From Bog-473 sp963809715 (GTDB lineage: Bacteria > Actinomycetota > Acidimicrobiia > Acidimicrobiales > RAAP-2), in NCBI GenBank assembly GCA_963809715.1, contig CAWEKO010000006.1, positions 248,001 through 312,000 on the forward strand: a DNA stretch of 64,000 bases, given 5' to 3'. The translations under genes were made by a program, and so were the position numbers. Under the pieces are notes generated by a model that worked only from the letters and a program-made list of their open reading frames with translations, was not told where the DNA came from and did not search any database. Positions 54,668 through 63,447 of the stretch are shown piece after piece. How positions within the stretch are numbered: position 1 is the stretch's first letter; every line of letters starts with the position of its first letter.

Positions 54668-55309
54668 ATGGCCACCTTCATAGAGAACGCACCCGAGAAG
54701 ATCGTCGCGGCAGCCAAAAAGCTCCTGGAAAAGGGCTTGGTCGAGGGCACCTCGGGCAACATCTCGGCCCGCATGGAAGACGGCAACGTCGCCTGCACCC
54801 CGTCTTCCCTCGACTACGAGATCATGACCGTCGACGACATCGTCATCGTGAACCCGGCCGGCGACGTCGTGGCTGGTGAACGAGGTCCGACGTCGGAGAA
54901 GTACCTGCACCTGGCCGTGATGAACGCCTACGAGGACATCGGCGTCTGCATCCACTCCCACGCCGTCCACGCCACCATGTTCGCCGTCGCCCACCACGAC
55001 ATCCCGAGCTGTATCGACGAGTTCACCGTCTACCTGGGCGGCGACATCCGCTGCACCGAGTATGCGCCCAGTGGCTCGCCCGACCTGGCCGAGCAGGTCG
55101 TCAAGGCGCTCGAGGACCGGGGGGCCGCCCTCATCGCCAACCACGGCATGGTGGCCATCGGCACGACCATGGAGAAGACCATGCACAACACCGCGCTGGT
55201 CGAGCGCTCCGCCAAGATCATCTGGGGGGCCAAGCAGCTCGGCACCATCTACCCGCTGCCCGAGAAGGTCAACGCCAACTTCGCCAACGTCTACCCCTAC
55301 ATGCGATAG
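54668..55309 (+). CDS. class II aldolase/adducin family protein (fuculose-phosphate-aldolase-like)
   Basis: 213 residues. Landmarks: EGTSGNISAR (phosphate-binding-type loop), TSEKYLHLAVMNA, the zinc ligands HSHAVHA and the third His in IANHGMVAIG. Glu/Tyr residues for proton transfer are in the usual area. It should cleave or epimerise a sugar phosphate or a related hydroxy-keto acid. ATG 54668 is preceded by GAGGAG. The RidA-like gene starts five bases after its stop. Confidence 0.9.
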   Translation: MATFIENAPEKIVAAAKKLLEKGLVEGTSGNISARMEDGNVACTPSSLDYEIMTVDDIVIVNPAGDVVAGERGPTSEKYLHLAVMNAYEDIGVCIHSHAVHATMFAVAHHDIPSCIDEFTVYLGGDIRCTEYAPSGSPDLAEQVVKALEDRGAALIANHGMVAIGTTMEKTMHNTALVERSAKIIWGAKQLGTIYPLPEKVNANFANVYPYMR

Positions 55310-55314
55310 GCGAC

Positions 55315-55785
55315 ATGAGCGACGGCACCATCCGGGCCCGGCTGAGCGAGCTGGGGCTCACCTTGCACGGACCCCACCCGCCCCATGACCCCCTCGACGC
55401 CGTGGTCGTGCACGACGGGATCGCCCGCACCTCGGGCCAGCTGCCTCGTATCGACGGGAAGCTGACCTGCCTGGGCCACCTGGGCGCCGACGTCACCGTC
55501 GAGGAGGGCCGGGAAGCCGCGGCAGTGTGCGCGCTCAATGCGCTGGCCGTCCTCGAGGCCGAGCTCGGCTCGCTCGATCGCATCGAGCGGGTGCTCACGG
55601 TGACCGGATTCGTTGCTTCGGCGCCCGACTTCCACGAGCAGCCCGCCGTCATCGACGGGGCCAGCAAGGTCCTGGCCGATGTGTTCGGCGAGGCCGGTCG
55701 CCACACCCGCTCGGCCGTCGGCGTGGCCGCGTTGCCCCGCCGCGGCGCCGTCGAGATCGAGGTGACGGTCGCTCTCAGGGCTTGA
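55315..55785 (+). CDS. RidA (YjgF/YER057c/UK114) family protein
   Basis: 156 residues: VVHDGIARTSGQLPRIDGKL is the RidA strand pattern, AAAVCALNALAVLEAELGSLDRI the helix, and HTRSAVGVAALPRRGAVEIEV contains the Arg that binds the imine/enamine carboxylate in this family. RidA proteins remove reactive enamines; this longer RutC-like type is common beside catabolic genes. Co-transcribed with the aldolase and convergent with the PEP-mutase-like gene (11-base overlap). Confidence 0.9.
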   Translation: MSDGTIRARLSELGLTLHGPHPPHDPLDAVVVHDGIARTSGQLPRIDGKLTCLGHLGADVTVEEGREAAAVCALNALAVLEAELGSLDRIERVLTVTGFVASAPDFHEQPAVIDGASKVLADVFGEAGRHTRSAVGVAALPRRGAVEIEVTVALRA

Positions 55786-56622
55786 CGAAGGCCTCCTTCA
55801 TGGCCGTGCGTACCGCGCCGGCTTGCTCCCAGTAGTTCGTCGTGCCCTTCTCCTGGAGCTGGCGCACCGCCTCGATGGCGAAGCCGTAGCTGGCGGCGGC
55901 GATGGCGCCCCCGACGGAGATGCGGCTGACGCCGAGCTCGGCCAGCGCACCGATGGGGGGCGCATCGGGAGTCACCAACACGCTGACCGGTCGGTCGACG
56001 GCCGCCAGCAAGGTGCGCAGCTCGGCCGGGTCGACCACGCGGGGGCGAACAGCACGTCCGCGCCGGCTTCCTGGTATGTCTGGAGTCGGGTAATGGTGTC
56101 GGCCAGGTCGACCCGGCCGTGGAGATAGTTCTCGGCGCGTGCAGTCAGCACGAAGCGGACCGGTCCCGAGTGCGCGGCCTCGGCCGCTGCCCGCACGCGG
56201 TCCGCCGCCTCAGCCAGCTCGTAGATGGGCGCGTCCGTGTTGCGAGTGAAGTCCTCGATGGATCCACCGGCCAAACCTCGCCCGATGGCCGACGTAATCG
56301 TGGCGGCCACTCCCTCGGGGTCGTCGGCGAAGCAGTCCTCGAGATCGGCTGACACCGGGATGTCGACGGCGTCGACCAACTCGCTGCAATGCTCGAGGAC
56401 CTCCTCCCGGCTCATGGCTCCGTCCAGGCGACCCCGGCTGGCGGCGAAGCCTCCGCTGGTGGTGGCGATGGCGCCGACTCCCAACGACTCGAAGAGCTTG
56501 GCCGAGCCGATATCCCAGGCGTTGGGCATGAGGAGGGGGGTCCTCGCCACGTGCAGGGCCAGGAAGCGCTGCGCGTTCTCGGCTGAACTGGTGCGGCCGG
56601 CATGGCTCGTGGGGGAGGTCAT
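55775..56622 (-). CDS. isocitrate lyase/PEP mutase superfamily protein, frameshifted
   Basis: ATG 56622 leads through LMPNAWDIGSAKLFESLGVG, ATTSGGFAASRGRLDG and VSADLEDCFADDPEG to ADVLFAPA, then near 56040 the homology moves to the next frame: VVDPAELRTLLAAVDRPVSV, SRISVGGAIAAASYGFA and so on to the stop at 55775. One base appears to be missing in CCCCGCG. The joined protein of about 280 residues has the C-C lyase/mutase barrel; the usual KKCGH-type lyase Cys is absent. Error or recent mutation cannot be decided. Confidence 0.8.
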
Positions 56623-56656
56623 GTCCGCACCGTACCGGCGTGTCGTGACAGCGTGA

Positions 56657-57121
56657 TCAGCTGGCGGCTGCGGCCTGTTCGGGGAACTCCCAGTACTGGA
56701 TCTCGCAGGTCATCGGAAGGATGTAGCTGAGGTACAGCGAGTGGATCTTCACCATGCCCTGGTCGTCCATGTGCAGGTCGATGAGCTCCATGCGATCATC
56801 CTTCTGTTGGAACTCCTTGGCCCGCTGCTGAATCCCCTGGAGGTCCTCGAAGGAGTTGACCGCGAAGCCGTAGTGATCCATACGCGGGCAGCGCATCGGA
56901 TCGTCTTCCCTGATGAGAAAGATGAACTGGTCCCAGTGGACGCAACTCAAGATGAGGCGGCGCTTGTCCTCGGTCATGACGGCGATCTCGTCGAAGCCAA
57001 GGACGTCCTTGAAGAAGCCGCACACGTCGGTACGGTTCGTCTCGTCGAGCAGGTCGGCCGGCAACGACATGGCGACGTGGTTGAAGCGGGGATTCCCTGA
57101 CGGATAAAAGGGATGTGGCAT
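56657..57121 (-). CDS. VOC-family-like protein
   Basis: 154 residues: PRFNHVAMSLPADLLDETNRTDV, GFFKDVLGFDEI and MRCPRMDHYGFAVNSFEDL show two VOC modules, with His in the two metal positions. CEIQYWEFPEQ ends the last strand. Its ATG shares one base with the stop of the upstream alcohol dehydrogenase gene, so the two are translationally coupled. Confidence 0.8.
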   Translation of the reverse strand: MPHPFYPSGNPRFNHVAMSLPADLLDETNRTDVCGFFKDVLGFDEIAVMTEDKRRLILSCVHWDQFIFLIREDDPMRCPRMDHYGFAVNSFEDLQGIQQRAKEFQQKDDRMELIDLHMDDQGMVKIHSLYLSYILPMTCEIQYWEFPEQAAAAS

Positions 57122-58194
57122 CAGCTTCCACCTCCTGGTGCGACCATGACCTTGCCGGCGATGCGCCCGACGGCCAGGTTCTCGAGTGCGTCACGGATCC
57201 CGTCGAGGGCGATCTCGTCGGGATCGATCAGGAGGTCACACGGAAACCCATCCGAGGCGAGCAGTTCGAGCGCCTTCTCGAAGCCACCAAGGTCGTAGAC
57301 GAACGAGCCCGTGACGGTCAGTTCGTTGAGGATCATCCGGTTGATGTCGAAGGTCGGGTGGTCGATGCCGGCGCCCACCATGACGAGGATGCCACCGCGA
57401 CCGACCTGGCAGAAACCGGCCTCGAGGGCGGCCCGGTGACCCGAGCACTCGAGGACCACGTGGGCGGCCCTCGTCGATTGGCGCTCCGGTTCCCATGAGG
57501 GGAAGACCTCGAGATCGGACGGGTCCACGACCTCCTTGGCGCCGAGTTTGCCGGCCAGCTCGCGCCGTCCCGGATTCGGCTCGACCACGGTGACGTCGTC
57601 GATGCCCATGGCCCGCAGGGCGGCAATGCTCAGTGCTCCGATGGGACCGGCCCCGAACACCAGCACGGTGTCTCCGGGCTGGACGCCCGAGCGCGTGATG
57701 CCGTGCATGGCCACCGAGAGCGGCTCGGCCAGTGCCGCATGACGTGGCGCCAGACCGTCGGGCAGGCGCAGGACACCGGCGGCCCGGCACAGGATGTACT
57801 CGGCGAAGGCACCGTCGCTGTGGCTGCTCGTCATGTCGTTGCGGTTCTCACACTGCGACGGCTTGCCCTCGCGGCAACGCCGGCACGTGCCGCAGCGCGG
57901 TGATGAGCCTCCGACCACGAGCTCGCCCACCGACCAGCTGGCGACGTTGTCCCCGATGGCGGCGATCGTCCCGCTCCATTCGTGCCCCGCGACAACTCCC
58001 GGTGGCAGTCCCCACCCATCGCGCAATTGGTGGATGTCGGACCCGCAGATGCCGCACGAGTGCACCCGGACGACAACTTCGTCCGGGCCCGGCTGCGGCA
58101 CCGGACGTTCCTCGACCGTGATGACCCCCGGCGACTGGTACACCGCCGCCGCCATGACCGCGGGTAGCGGCCCCCCCGATGATGAACCTGACAT
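57121..58194 (-). CDS. zinc-dependent medium-chain alcohol dehydrogenase
   Basis: 357 residues. Catalytic zinc: CGICGSDIH and GHEWSG; structural zinc: CGTCRRCREGKPSQC. The coenzyme loop is VLVFGAGPIGALSIAA. It resembles threonine/sorbitol dehydrogenase-like MDRs and oxidises a secondary alcohol with NAD(P). It lies in one minus-strand run with ThuA (10 bases upstream) and the VOC gene. Confidence 0.93.
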   Translation of the reverse strand: MSGSSSGGPLPAVMAAAVYQSPGVITVEERPVPQPGPDEVVVRVHSCGICGSDIHQLRDGWGLPPGVVAGHEWSGTIAAIGDNVASWSVGELVVGGSSPRCGTCRRCREGKPSQCENRNDMTSSHSDGAFAEYILCRAAGVLRLPDGLAPRHAALAEPLSVAMHGITRSGVQPGDTVLVFGAGPIGALSIAALRAMGIDDVTVVEPNPGRRELAGKLGAKEVVDPSDLEVFPSWEPERQSTRAAHVVLECSGHRAALEAGFCQVGRGGILVMVGAGIDHPTFDINRMILNELTVTGSFVYDLGGFEKALELLASDGFPCDLLIDPDEIALDGIRDALENLAVGRIAGKVMVAPGGGS

Positions 58195-58204
58195 AGGCGT
58201 CAGG

Positions 58205-58897
58205 CTACGCGTTTGCCCGCAGCCAGGCGAGCCCCCCGCTCAAGTGGCGCAGGAAGACCGGGAGCTCCCAGGCCAGGGGGAAGTGGCCCAGGGCGGTATA
58301 GAAGCTGCGGGCCGGTCCGTCTGCGATGCACCAGGCGAGGGGAAACCCGCAGTCGGGGACCCGTCCGCCCGGAGCCGAGAGGTCGACCTGCCCTTCAGCC
58401 AGGCGTAGGAGTACCCGGGCGTCGGGCCGCAGGTCCTTAAACAGGTAGACCTCGTCGGTCCAGTCCCACTGCTGGCCGATGTGGGCCGTGGACGGATGAT
58501 CCTCGTCGACGACGTCGATGGCGAATTGCTGGGTCCACGGATGCCCGTCGAAGCGCGCCCCGAGCATCGCCCCGTACTCGGGCCAGGTGTGGCTGGCGTC
58601 GGTGGCGGAGTGGACGCCGAGCAGGCCGAGCCTTCCGTCGCGCCACGACGAGGAGATCGCCTCCTTCTGCTCGGGCGACCACGGCGTCTCCCCGATGGTG
58701 AAAAGGGCGAGGACACGGGCGGCGGCCACGACGTCGGGTGACACATCACGCACGTCGCTCACCGCCACTGGGCGGAGGCCGGCCATGTCCGCCAGCTGCG
58801 ACAGTCCGACCGTGGCCTGGGCCAAGGTGCCGTGCACCCCGGCGGGAGAATCGACGTAAGGCGCCACCTGGGTGACGATGAGCATGTTCGCGGCCAT
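58205..58897 (-). CDS. ThuA-like trehalose-utilisation protein
   Basis: 230 residues. Flavodoxin/glutamine-amidotransferase-like fold of the ThuA family: VLALFTIGETPW, GLLGVHSATDASHTWPEYGAMLGARFDGHPW, the DEVYLFKDL segment and YTALGHFP near the end. ThuA acts in trehalose or other disaccharide catabolism with a 3-ketosugar step. ATG 58897 was chosen. The downstream alcohol dehydrogenase could serve the same sugar-oxidation step. Confidence 0.88.
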   Translation of the reverse strand: MAANMLIVTQVAPYVDSPAGVHGTLAQATVGLSQLADMAGLRPVAVSDVRDVSPDVVAAARVLALFTIGETPWSPEQKEAISSSWRDGRLGLLGVHSATDASHTWPEYGAMLGARFDGHPWTQQFAIDVVDEDHPSTAHIGQQWDWTDEVYLFKDLRPDARVLLRLAEGQVDLSAPGGRVPDCGFPLAWCIADGPARSFYTALGHFPLAWELPVFLRHLSGGLAWLRANA

Positions 58898-58972
58898 GCG
58901 CGGAGTGTACGGCTGGTGTGCCTCCCTCGTCGGATGATCGAATGCGTCTCGCACCCGAACGAGGAGGACGAC

Positions 58973-59614
58973 GTGAGCGCGATCAACAGCCCTGAGGAGA
59001 CGGCACGAGCACTGGCCGAACTGGGATCGGCCACGCTGGGGGAGTCGGGCGGACGGGCCGCTGACCGCCGGCTCCGCCCGGCCTGGCCCGGCGCCCGCAT
59101 CGCCGCACCCGCCTACCCGGTGGGCTGCACCCCGGGCGACAACTTGGCCGTGCACGTCGGCGTTACCAAAGCACCGCGGGGGAGCGTGCTCGTGGTCGAC
59201 GTCGGGCAGGTGGCCGATCGCGGCTATTGGGGCGAGGTGCTGACCACCGCCGCGGAATCGGCCGGGTTGGCCGGGTTGGTGCTCGATGGCGGCGTGCGTG
59301 ACGTCGCCGCACTCGAGGCCCACGGTTTCCCGGTCTTCTCCGCGACCATTGCGCTGACGGGGGCCAGCAAGGACAAGCCAGGCACCGTCGGTGCTCCGGT
59401 GCGCGTGGGCGGCGTCGAGGTCTCGGCGGGGGACTGGGTCGTCGCTGACGTCGACGGCGTGGCCTTCATTCCCCAAGAGTCGGTGGACGAGGTCCTGGAG
59501 GCCGGACGGGCCCGCGAAAGGAAGGAACTCGGCTTCTTCGAGGCGCTCCGCTCGGGCTCGACGACGGTGGAACTCCTGAGTCTCGACGCGTCGCTCGTAC
59601 GGGAGAGCGGCTGA
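58973..59614 (+). CDS. RraA-like protein (4-hydroxy-4-methyl-2-oxoglutarate aldolase family)
   Basis: 213 residues. ATLGESGGRAADRRLRPAWPG opening; GLVLDGGVRDV carries the Arg-Asp pair used for metal and pyruvate enolate binding in the aldolase group; VVADVDGVAFIPQ ends the core. These residues favour a pyruvate aldolase/oxaloacetate decarboxylase over the RNase E inhibitor. GTG 58973 follows GAGGAGG. Divergent from the ThuA gene. Confidence 0.88.
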   Translation: MSAINSPEETARALAELGSATLGESGGRAADRRLRPAWPGARIAAPAYPVGCTPGDNLAVHVGVTKAPRGSVLVVDVGQVADRGYWGEVLTTAAESAGLAGLVLDGGVRDVAALEAHGFPVFSATIALTGASKDKPGTVGAPVRVGGVEVSAGDWVVADVDGVAFIPQESVDEVLEAGRARERKELGFFEALRSGSTTVELLSLDASLVRESG

Positions 59615-59743
59615 GCGGACTCCTCAGGGCTACGAAGCGACGGACTTGTGGATCCCGGCCACCGCAGCCTCAGGTCGAGCAGACGTGGCGCTCGAGCGAT
59701 GTGTGCGCGTGCGGGTCGTCGGTGCTCGGTTGCGCTTGCTCGG

Positions 59744-60145
59744 TCAAGGCACCATTGCCCAGACCAGTTTGACGTGGTCGACCTCTCCGGGCGTCAGGGT
59801 GATGTTCACCGGTTGCCCGCATGGGCCTTGGGTCGCCCCGCTCGATGAGGACGGGCCGCAGCCAATGACCGTGTACTTGCCCGCGGAGAGCGAAATCCTG
59901 AAGCGGCCCGATGGTCCGACGCGGTGAACGAGCGTTATTGGCGTCACCGAGTCGAACTCCACCTCGACTGATCCGGCCGTGGGGTGGAACTTGCCCGGGA
60001 AGGCGCCGCCCTCGTAGCCGAGCTTGCCGACCAGTTGGGCCTGCGAGCTGGTGGTGGGTGCGGCATGCGCTGGAACTGCGCCCAGAGCAAGCATTGCGAT
60101 GCTGGCGGCCGGGACCGCCAGAGCCAAATTGATCAGGCGTTTCAT
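59744..60145 (-). CDS. small secreted hypothetical protein
   Basis: 133 residues. A clear Sec signal peptide (MKRLINLALAVPAASIAMLALGAVPAHAA, cleavage after AHA) precedes a beta-rich domain with GSVEVEFDSVTPITLVHRVG and GKYTVIGCGPSSSSG, then PGEVDHVKLVW. Two Cys (GCG and GPCGQ) could form a disulphide. The fold may be carboxypeptidase-regulatory-like. Ribosome site GGGAG lies five bases upstream. Function unknown. Confidence 0.72.
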   Translation of the reverse strand: MKRLINLALAVPAASIAMLALGAVPAHAAPTTSSQAQLVGKLGYEGGAFPGKFHPTAGSVEVEFDSVTPITLVHRVGPSGRFRISLSAGKYTVIGCGPSSSSGATQGPCGQPVNITLTPGEVDHVKLVWAMVP

Positions 60146-60327
60146 GGGTTCTCCCTTATATCAAGCCAAGGACCACTCGCCGTGGCGAAGTCCAGCTTGG
60201 CGGCACGCCCCGCCGAACGAGCGATCGCCCAACTCCACCTCCAAGAAGGATCGTGCCACGACGTCGGGCGTGCGACAAGCGAATTCTCTGTGACGTGACA
60301 ACACCTGGCGGGCGCTCGAGGCTGCAC

Positions 60328-60366
60328 GGCTGAGCGGCTGAGCGGCTGAGCGGCTGAGCGGCTGAC
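60328..60366. repeat. tandem octamer GGCTGAGC, nearly five copies
   Basis: Four perfect GGCTGAGC units followed by GGCTGAC in the 229-base gap between the secreted-protein gene and the RDD gene, just past the RDD stop. The gap holds nothing else that I can recognise. Confidence 0.9.
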
Positions 60367-60374
60367 GGGAGTCC

Positions 60375-60994
60375 TCAGGGATAGCCGAAGGACTTGTGGA
60401 TCACGACGCTACCCACGGCCTTGTCGTGCAGGGTTTGGTTCTTCCGGTCCCAGAGCGGAAAGAGCATGTCGAGCACCCAGGGCAAGAAGAACACCAACGC
60501 AAGGACGTATTCGAGGAGTGCGCGCCCAAAGGCCCGCCCGTAGCCAATGGGTTGCCCGGTGGCGACATCGACGGCCCGCACGCCGACGGCCATCATGCCG
60601 ATCGTCTGGCCGCGGTTCGAGCCGCAGAAGACAGTGCCATAGCCGACCACCAGGACCGCACCGACCAAAAGACCCCACCAGTGGACTCCGAAGGAGCTGG
60701 AGTCATACGTGCCTCCGCCATTTGAATTGATGATGCGGTTCGTGTGGTATCCGCCAACCAGTATGGCCACCGGGATGGAGACGACCGAGACGATCAACCA
60801 GTCGAGGAGCCAGCCGCCCACTCGCTGGCCATAGCCCGCGAGGGATTCGCCCGACGCCGTTGGCGGTGGCGGGGGAGGAGGCATGTAAGCCGGGCGCTTG
60901 CACGTGCTCGGTCCACCGTGGACCCGCTCCAGTAACGCTGCGACCCGGGACGACCCTGGGGATCGGGATACCAACCGGGTGGAGCAGTGGCCAT
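60375..60994 (-). CDS. RDD-family membrane protein with broken DUF2510 N-terminus
   Basis: The RDD part runs from about 60884 (MPPPPPPPTASGESLAGYG) to the stop: GGWLLDWLIVSVVSIPVAIL, WWGLLVGAVLVVGYGTVFCG and LEYVLALVFFLPWVLDMLF are three membrane helices, with the RDD-type Arg/Asp (QRVGGWLLDW) and QTLHDKAVGSVVI at the end. Upstream, a DUF2510 motif is spread over frames: PPGWYPDPQGRPGSQRYWSGS in one, RWTEHVQAPG in another. Two missing bases around 60900-60930 explain this. The protein may still be made from ATG 60884. Confidence 0.75.
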
Positions 60995-61172
60995 GGCGGA
61001 TGTTCTATCCGCGGGGGCGCTGTTTCGGAGGGATGCCCGGTCAGGTGAATGTGTGCGGACAATTATTAAGTCTCAACTGATAAGTGTCAGCTCCGGGACG
61101 AGGACGATGGGGGGCGGGTCGAAGTCGGCGCCGGGCACGCCGCCGGATCCGGTCCGGTGGCATGATGCGGCG

Positions 61173-61664
61173 GTGAGCAAAGAAGAACACGCAATCGAGC
61201 GCATCGAGATCCAGCGGACCATCCCGGCGGAGGCAGGACGGATCTTCTCCCTGCTGCGCGATCCCCGGGGTCACGTGACCATCGACAGCTCGGGCATGCT
61301 CCAGGGCTTCACGGGGGAGCCGGTGAGCAAGGTGGGCGACACCTTCGTCATCCACATGGACCGTGAGTCGCTCAACGACTATCCGATGGGTCGCTACGAC
61401 GTGACGGTCGTCTTCACGACCTATGAACCTGACCGGGAGATCGCGTGGACGGTCGAGGGCACCATCAAGCCGCCCATCGGTCACATCTACGGCTACACCC
61501 TCGAGCCGACCGAGGGCGGCACGCTCGTCACTTCGTACTACGACTGGTCGCAGATCGCCCCGGAGTGGCGCGAGGCCAACATCTTTCCCGTCATGTCCGA
61601 GCTGGCGGTGCGGGCCACGCTCGGCATTCTCGAGCGCACGCTGGCCCAGTCGACGCAGTGGTGA
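61173..61664 (+). CDS. SRPBCC (START/Bet v1-like) family protein
   Basis: 163 residues: IEIQRTIPAEAGRIFSLLRDPRGHVTID is the usual first strand and helix of SRPBCC proteins, GHIYGYTLEPTEGGTLVTSYYDWS the central strands, and ILERTLAQ the final helix. The family binds hydrophobic ligands or acts as cyclases/hydrolases. GTG 61173 is seven bases after a CATGAT -10-like hexamer and has no Shine-Dalgarno, so it may be leaderless. Convergent with the Fur gene. Confidence 0.85.
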   Translation: MSKEEHAIERIEIQRTIPAEAGRIFSLLRDPRGHVTIDSSGMLQGFTGEPVSKVGDTFVIHMDRESLNDYPMGRYDVTVVFTTYEPDREIAWTVEGTIKPPIGHIYGYTLEPTEGGTLVTSYYDWSQIAPEWREANIFPVMSELAVRATLGILERTLAQSTQW

Positions 61665-61692
61665 GCTGAGCTCAGCTCAGCTCAGCTCAGCG
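61663..61692. repeat. AGCTC/AGCTG pentamer repeat between convergent genes
   Basis: Consecutive GAGCT/CAGCT units overlapping the ends of the SRPBCC and Fur genes. The run contains the palindrome CTGAGCTCAG and could form a hairpin, perhaps a two-way terminator, though no T-run follows. Confidence 0.6.
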
Positions 61693-62163
61693 GCAATCTG
61701 CGCAGAGCCCGAGCAGGGCGAAGTGATGCGGGTCGATGGTGAATCCGAACTTCGACTGCGCTGCTTTGGTCAACCCGTCAAAGAATGAGTCAGGCGCCTC
61801 GATGAGCGTGCCGCACTGCTCACAGACGAAGTGACCGTGGACGGAGCTGGCCAGGTGGTACGTGGCCGGACCGTGACCGAAGTGCGAGTGCACCACCACG
61901 CCGAGGCGCTCGAGCTCTTCGAGGTTCCGGTAGATCGTCGAGAGATGGATGTCGGGGTCCTCGGACTGGACCTCGAGGGTCAGCTCCTCGGCCGTCCGGT
62001 GGCCCGTGGTGGCGAAGAGCGCCCGCAACAAGATGCGGCGGGACGAGGTCACGCGGCCACCGTGCTGGCGGACGAGTTCGAGGGCCTCATCGAACGTCTC
62101 GGCCTTGCCGAGACCGGCCTCGTGTGCGAGAGCGTGCCTGGTCATCGGGACACCAGACGCCAT
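61687..62163 (-). CDS. Fur-family metal-responsive repressor (probably nickel-type)
   Basis: 158 residues. N-terminal winged helix with RVTSSRRILLRALFATTGHRTAEEL and STIYRNLEELERLGVV, then the dimerisation/metal domain: VHGHFVCEQCGTLIEAP and the final CADC, making the structural Cys4 zinc site. Divergent from a nickel/cobalt permease gene with a Fur-type palindrome between, so it is most likely a Nur-like nickel regulator that represses uptake. ATG 62163 used; ATG 62145 is possible. Confidence 0.88.
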   Translation of the reverse strand: MASGVPMTRHALAHEAGLGKAETFDEALELVRQHGGRVTSSRRILLRALFATTGHRTAEELTLEVQSEDPDIHLSTIYRNLEELERLGVVVHSHFGHGPATYHLASSVHGHFVCEQCGTLIEAPDSFFDGLTKAAQSKFGFTIDPHHFALLGLCADCR

Positions 62164-62226
62164 GGTACCTGGGTATCTCCCCGAGCCTCGGCGGGGCGGT
62201 GCGCCAATGACATCCGATCAGGGCGT

Positions 62227-62249
62227 CTATTACGAATGATTTGCAATAG
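62227..62249. promoter_or_regulatory. Fur/Nur-type operator
   Basis: CTATTACGAA, TGA, TTTGCAATAG: a 23-bp inverted repeat with 8 of 10 arm positions matching. It is 48 bases before the permease start and 64 bases from the Fur-family gene start, so both can be controlled by that regulator. Confidence 0.7.
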
Positions 62250-62296
62250 TCCTAGAGTGAGCGACGACCGGCTGGGCTGGACAGGAGGTGTCGACA

Positions 62297-63418
62297 ATGG
62301 CGAGGGCGGGCCGGGTGGCGGCGTTGCGCGACGGGCTCTCCGGGCGCGAGTGGGCCCGGGTCGGCGGCATGGCGCTGACCGTGCTGGTGCTCAACGTCGT
62401 GGGTTGGTCGCTGCTGCTGATGGCCGTCGGCCACCACTTCCACGTTTCGCAGACGAAGCTGTTCGGGCTGGGCACCGGCGTCCTGGCCTTCACGCTTGGT
62501 ATGCGCCACGCCTTTGACGCCGACCACATCGCGGCCATCGACAACACCACCCGCAAGCTGGTCCATGACGGCCAGCGCCCGCTGGGGGTCGGGTTCTTCT
62601 TCTCGCTGGGCCATTCCACCGTCGTCTTCGTCCTGGCCGTCGCCCTGAACCTCGGCATCCGTGCTCTCAATCTCCAGGTCAGCGCGCCGACTTCGGGCCT
62701 CCACTCGGCCACCACCATCGTGGGCACCAGCGTCTCGGGCGCCTTCCTCTATCTGATCGCGTTGTTGAACGTCTTCGTGCTGGTCTCCATCGTGGGCGTC
62801 TACCGCCGCATGCGATCCGGCCACTTCGACCACGAGGAGCTCGAGCGCCAGCTGGACAGGCGGGGCGTGATGAATCGCATCTTGGGCGGTTACGCGAAGC
62901 GCATCGACACCCCCTGGAAGATGTATCCGGTCGGTGTTCTCTTCGGCCTTGGTTTCGACACGGCGACCGAGGTGGCGCTGCTGGTCCTGGCGGGGACGGC
63001 GGTCGTCGGTGGGTTGCCCTTCTACGCAGTGATCTCGCTGCCGGTGCTGTTCGCGGCAGGGATGTGCCTCTTCGACACGCTCGACGGGTGCTTTATGAAC
63101 TTCGCCTACGACTGGGCCTTCTCGAACCCGGTGCGCAAGGTCTTCTACAACCTGACCATGACCAGTCTCTCGGTTGCCGTGGCCTTCCTCGTCGGCACGA
63201 TCGAGCTGCTCGGGCTCCTGGGCCAGGAAGCGGGACTGCACTCGCCGTTCTGGAACGTGGTGAAAGGATTCAACATCAACACGGCCGGGTTCGCCATCGT
63301 CGGACTCTTCGCCGCAACCTGGGCCATCGCCCTCGTGTACTGGCGGCTGGCCAGGGTGGAGGAGAAATGGAACGACGCGCTGGTCTCGGAATCGGTGGAC
63401 GAGGCGGTCTCGGTCTGA
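62297..63418 (+). CDS. NiCoT-family nickel/cobalt permease
   Basis: 373 residues with about eight membrane helices. The signature LGMRHAFDADHIAAIDNTTR (His71, Asp76, His77: HX4DH) in helix II is the metal-selectivity motif of HoxN/NixA-type importers; FSLGHSTVVF and LFGLGFDTATEVALL are the other conserved segments. It brings Ni or Co into the cell at low concentration. ATG 62297 has AGGAGG eight bases before it. The Fur-type palindrome lies upstream. Confidence 0.94.
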   Translation: MARAGRVAALRDGLSGREWARVGGMALTVLVLNVVGWSLLLMAVGHHFHVSQTKLFGLGTGVLAFTLGMRHAFDADHIAAIDNTTRKLVHDGQRPLGVGFFFSLGHSTVVFVLAVALNLGIRALNLQVSAPTSGLHSATTIVGTSVSGAFLYLIALLNVFVLVSIVGVYRRMRSGHFDHEELERQLDRRGVMNRILGGYAKRIDTPWKMYPVGVLFGLGFDTATEVALLVLAGTAVVGGLPFYAVISLPVLFAAGMCLFDTLDGCFMNFAYDWAFSNPVRKVFYNLTMTSLSVAVAFLVGTIELLGLLGQEAGLHSPFWNVVKGFNINTAGFAIVGLFAATWAIALVYWRLARVEEKWNDALVSESVDEAVSV

Positions 63419-63447
63419 TCTCTTCGAGGCGAGCGGATGCTGCTCGG

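Noticed and set aside
40570..61692. Tandem repeats at 40570, 60328 and 61663 as possible CRISPR
   Set aside because: Units of 5-8 bases without spacers and no cas genes; simple slippage repeats.
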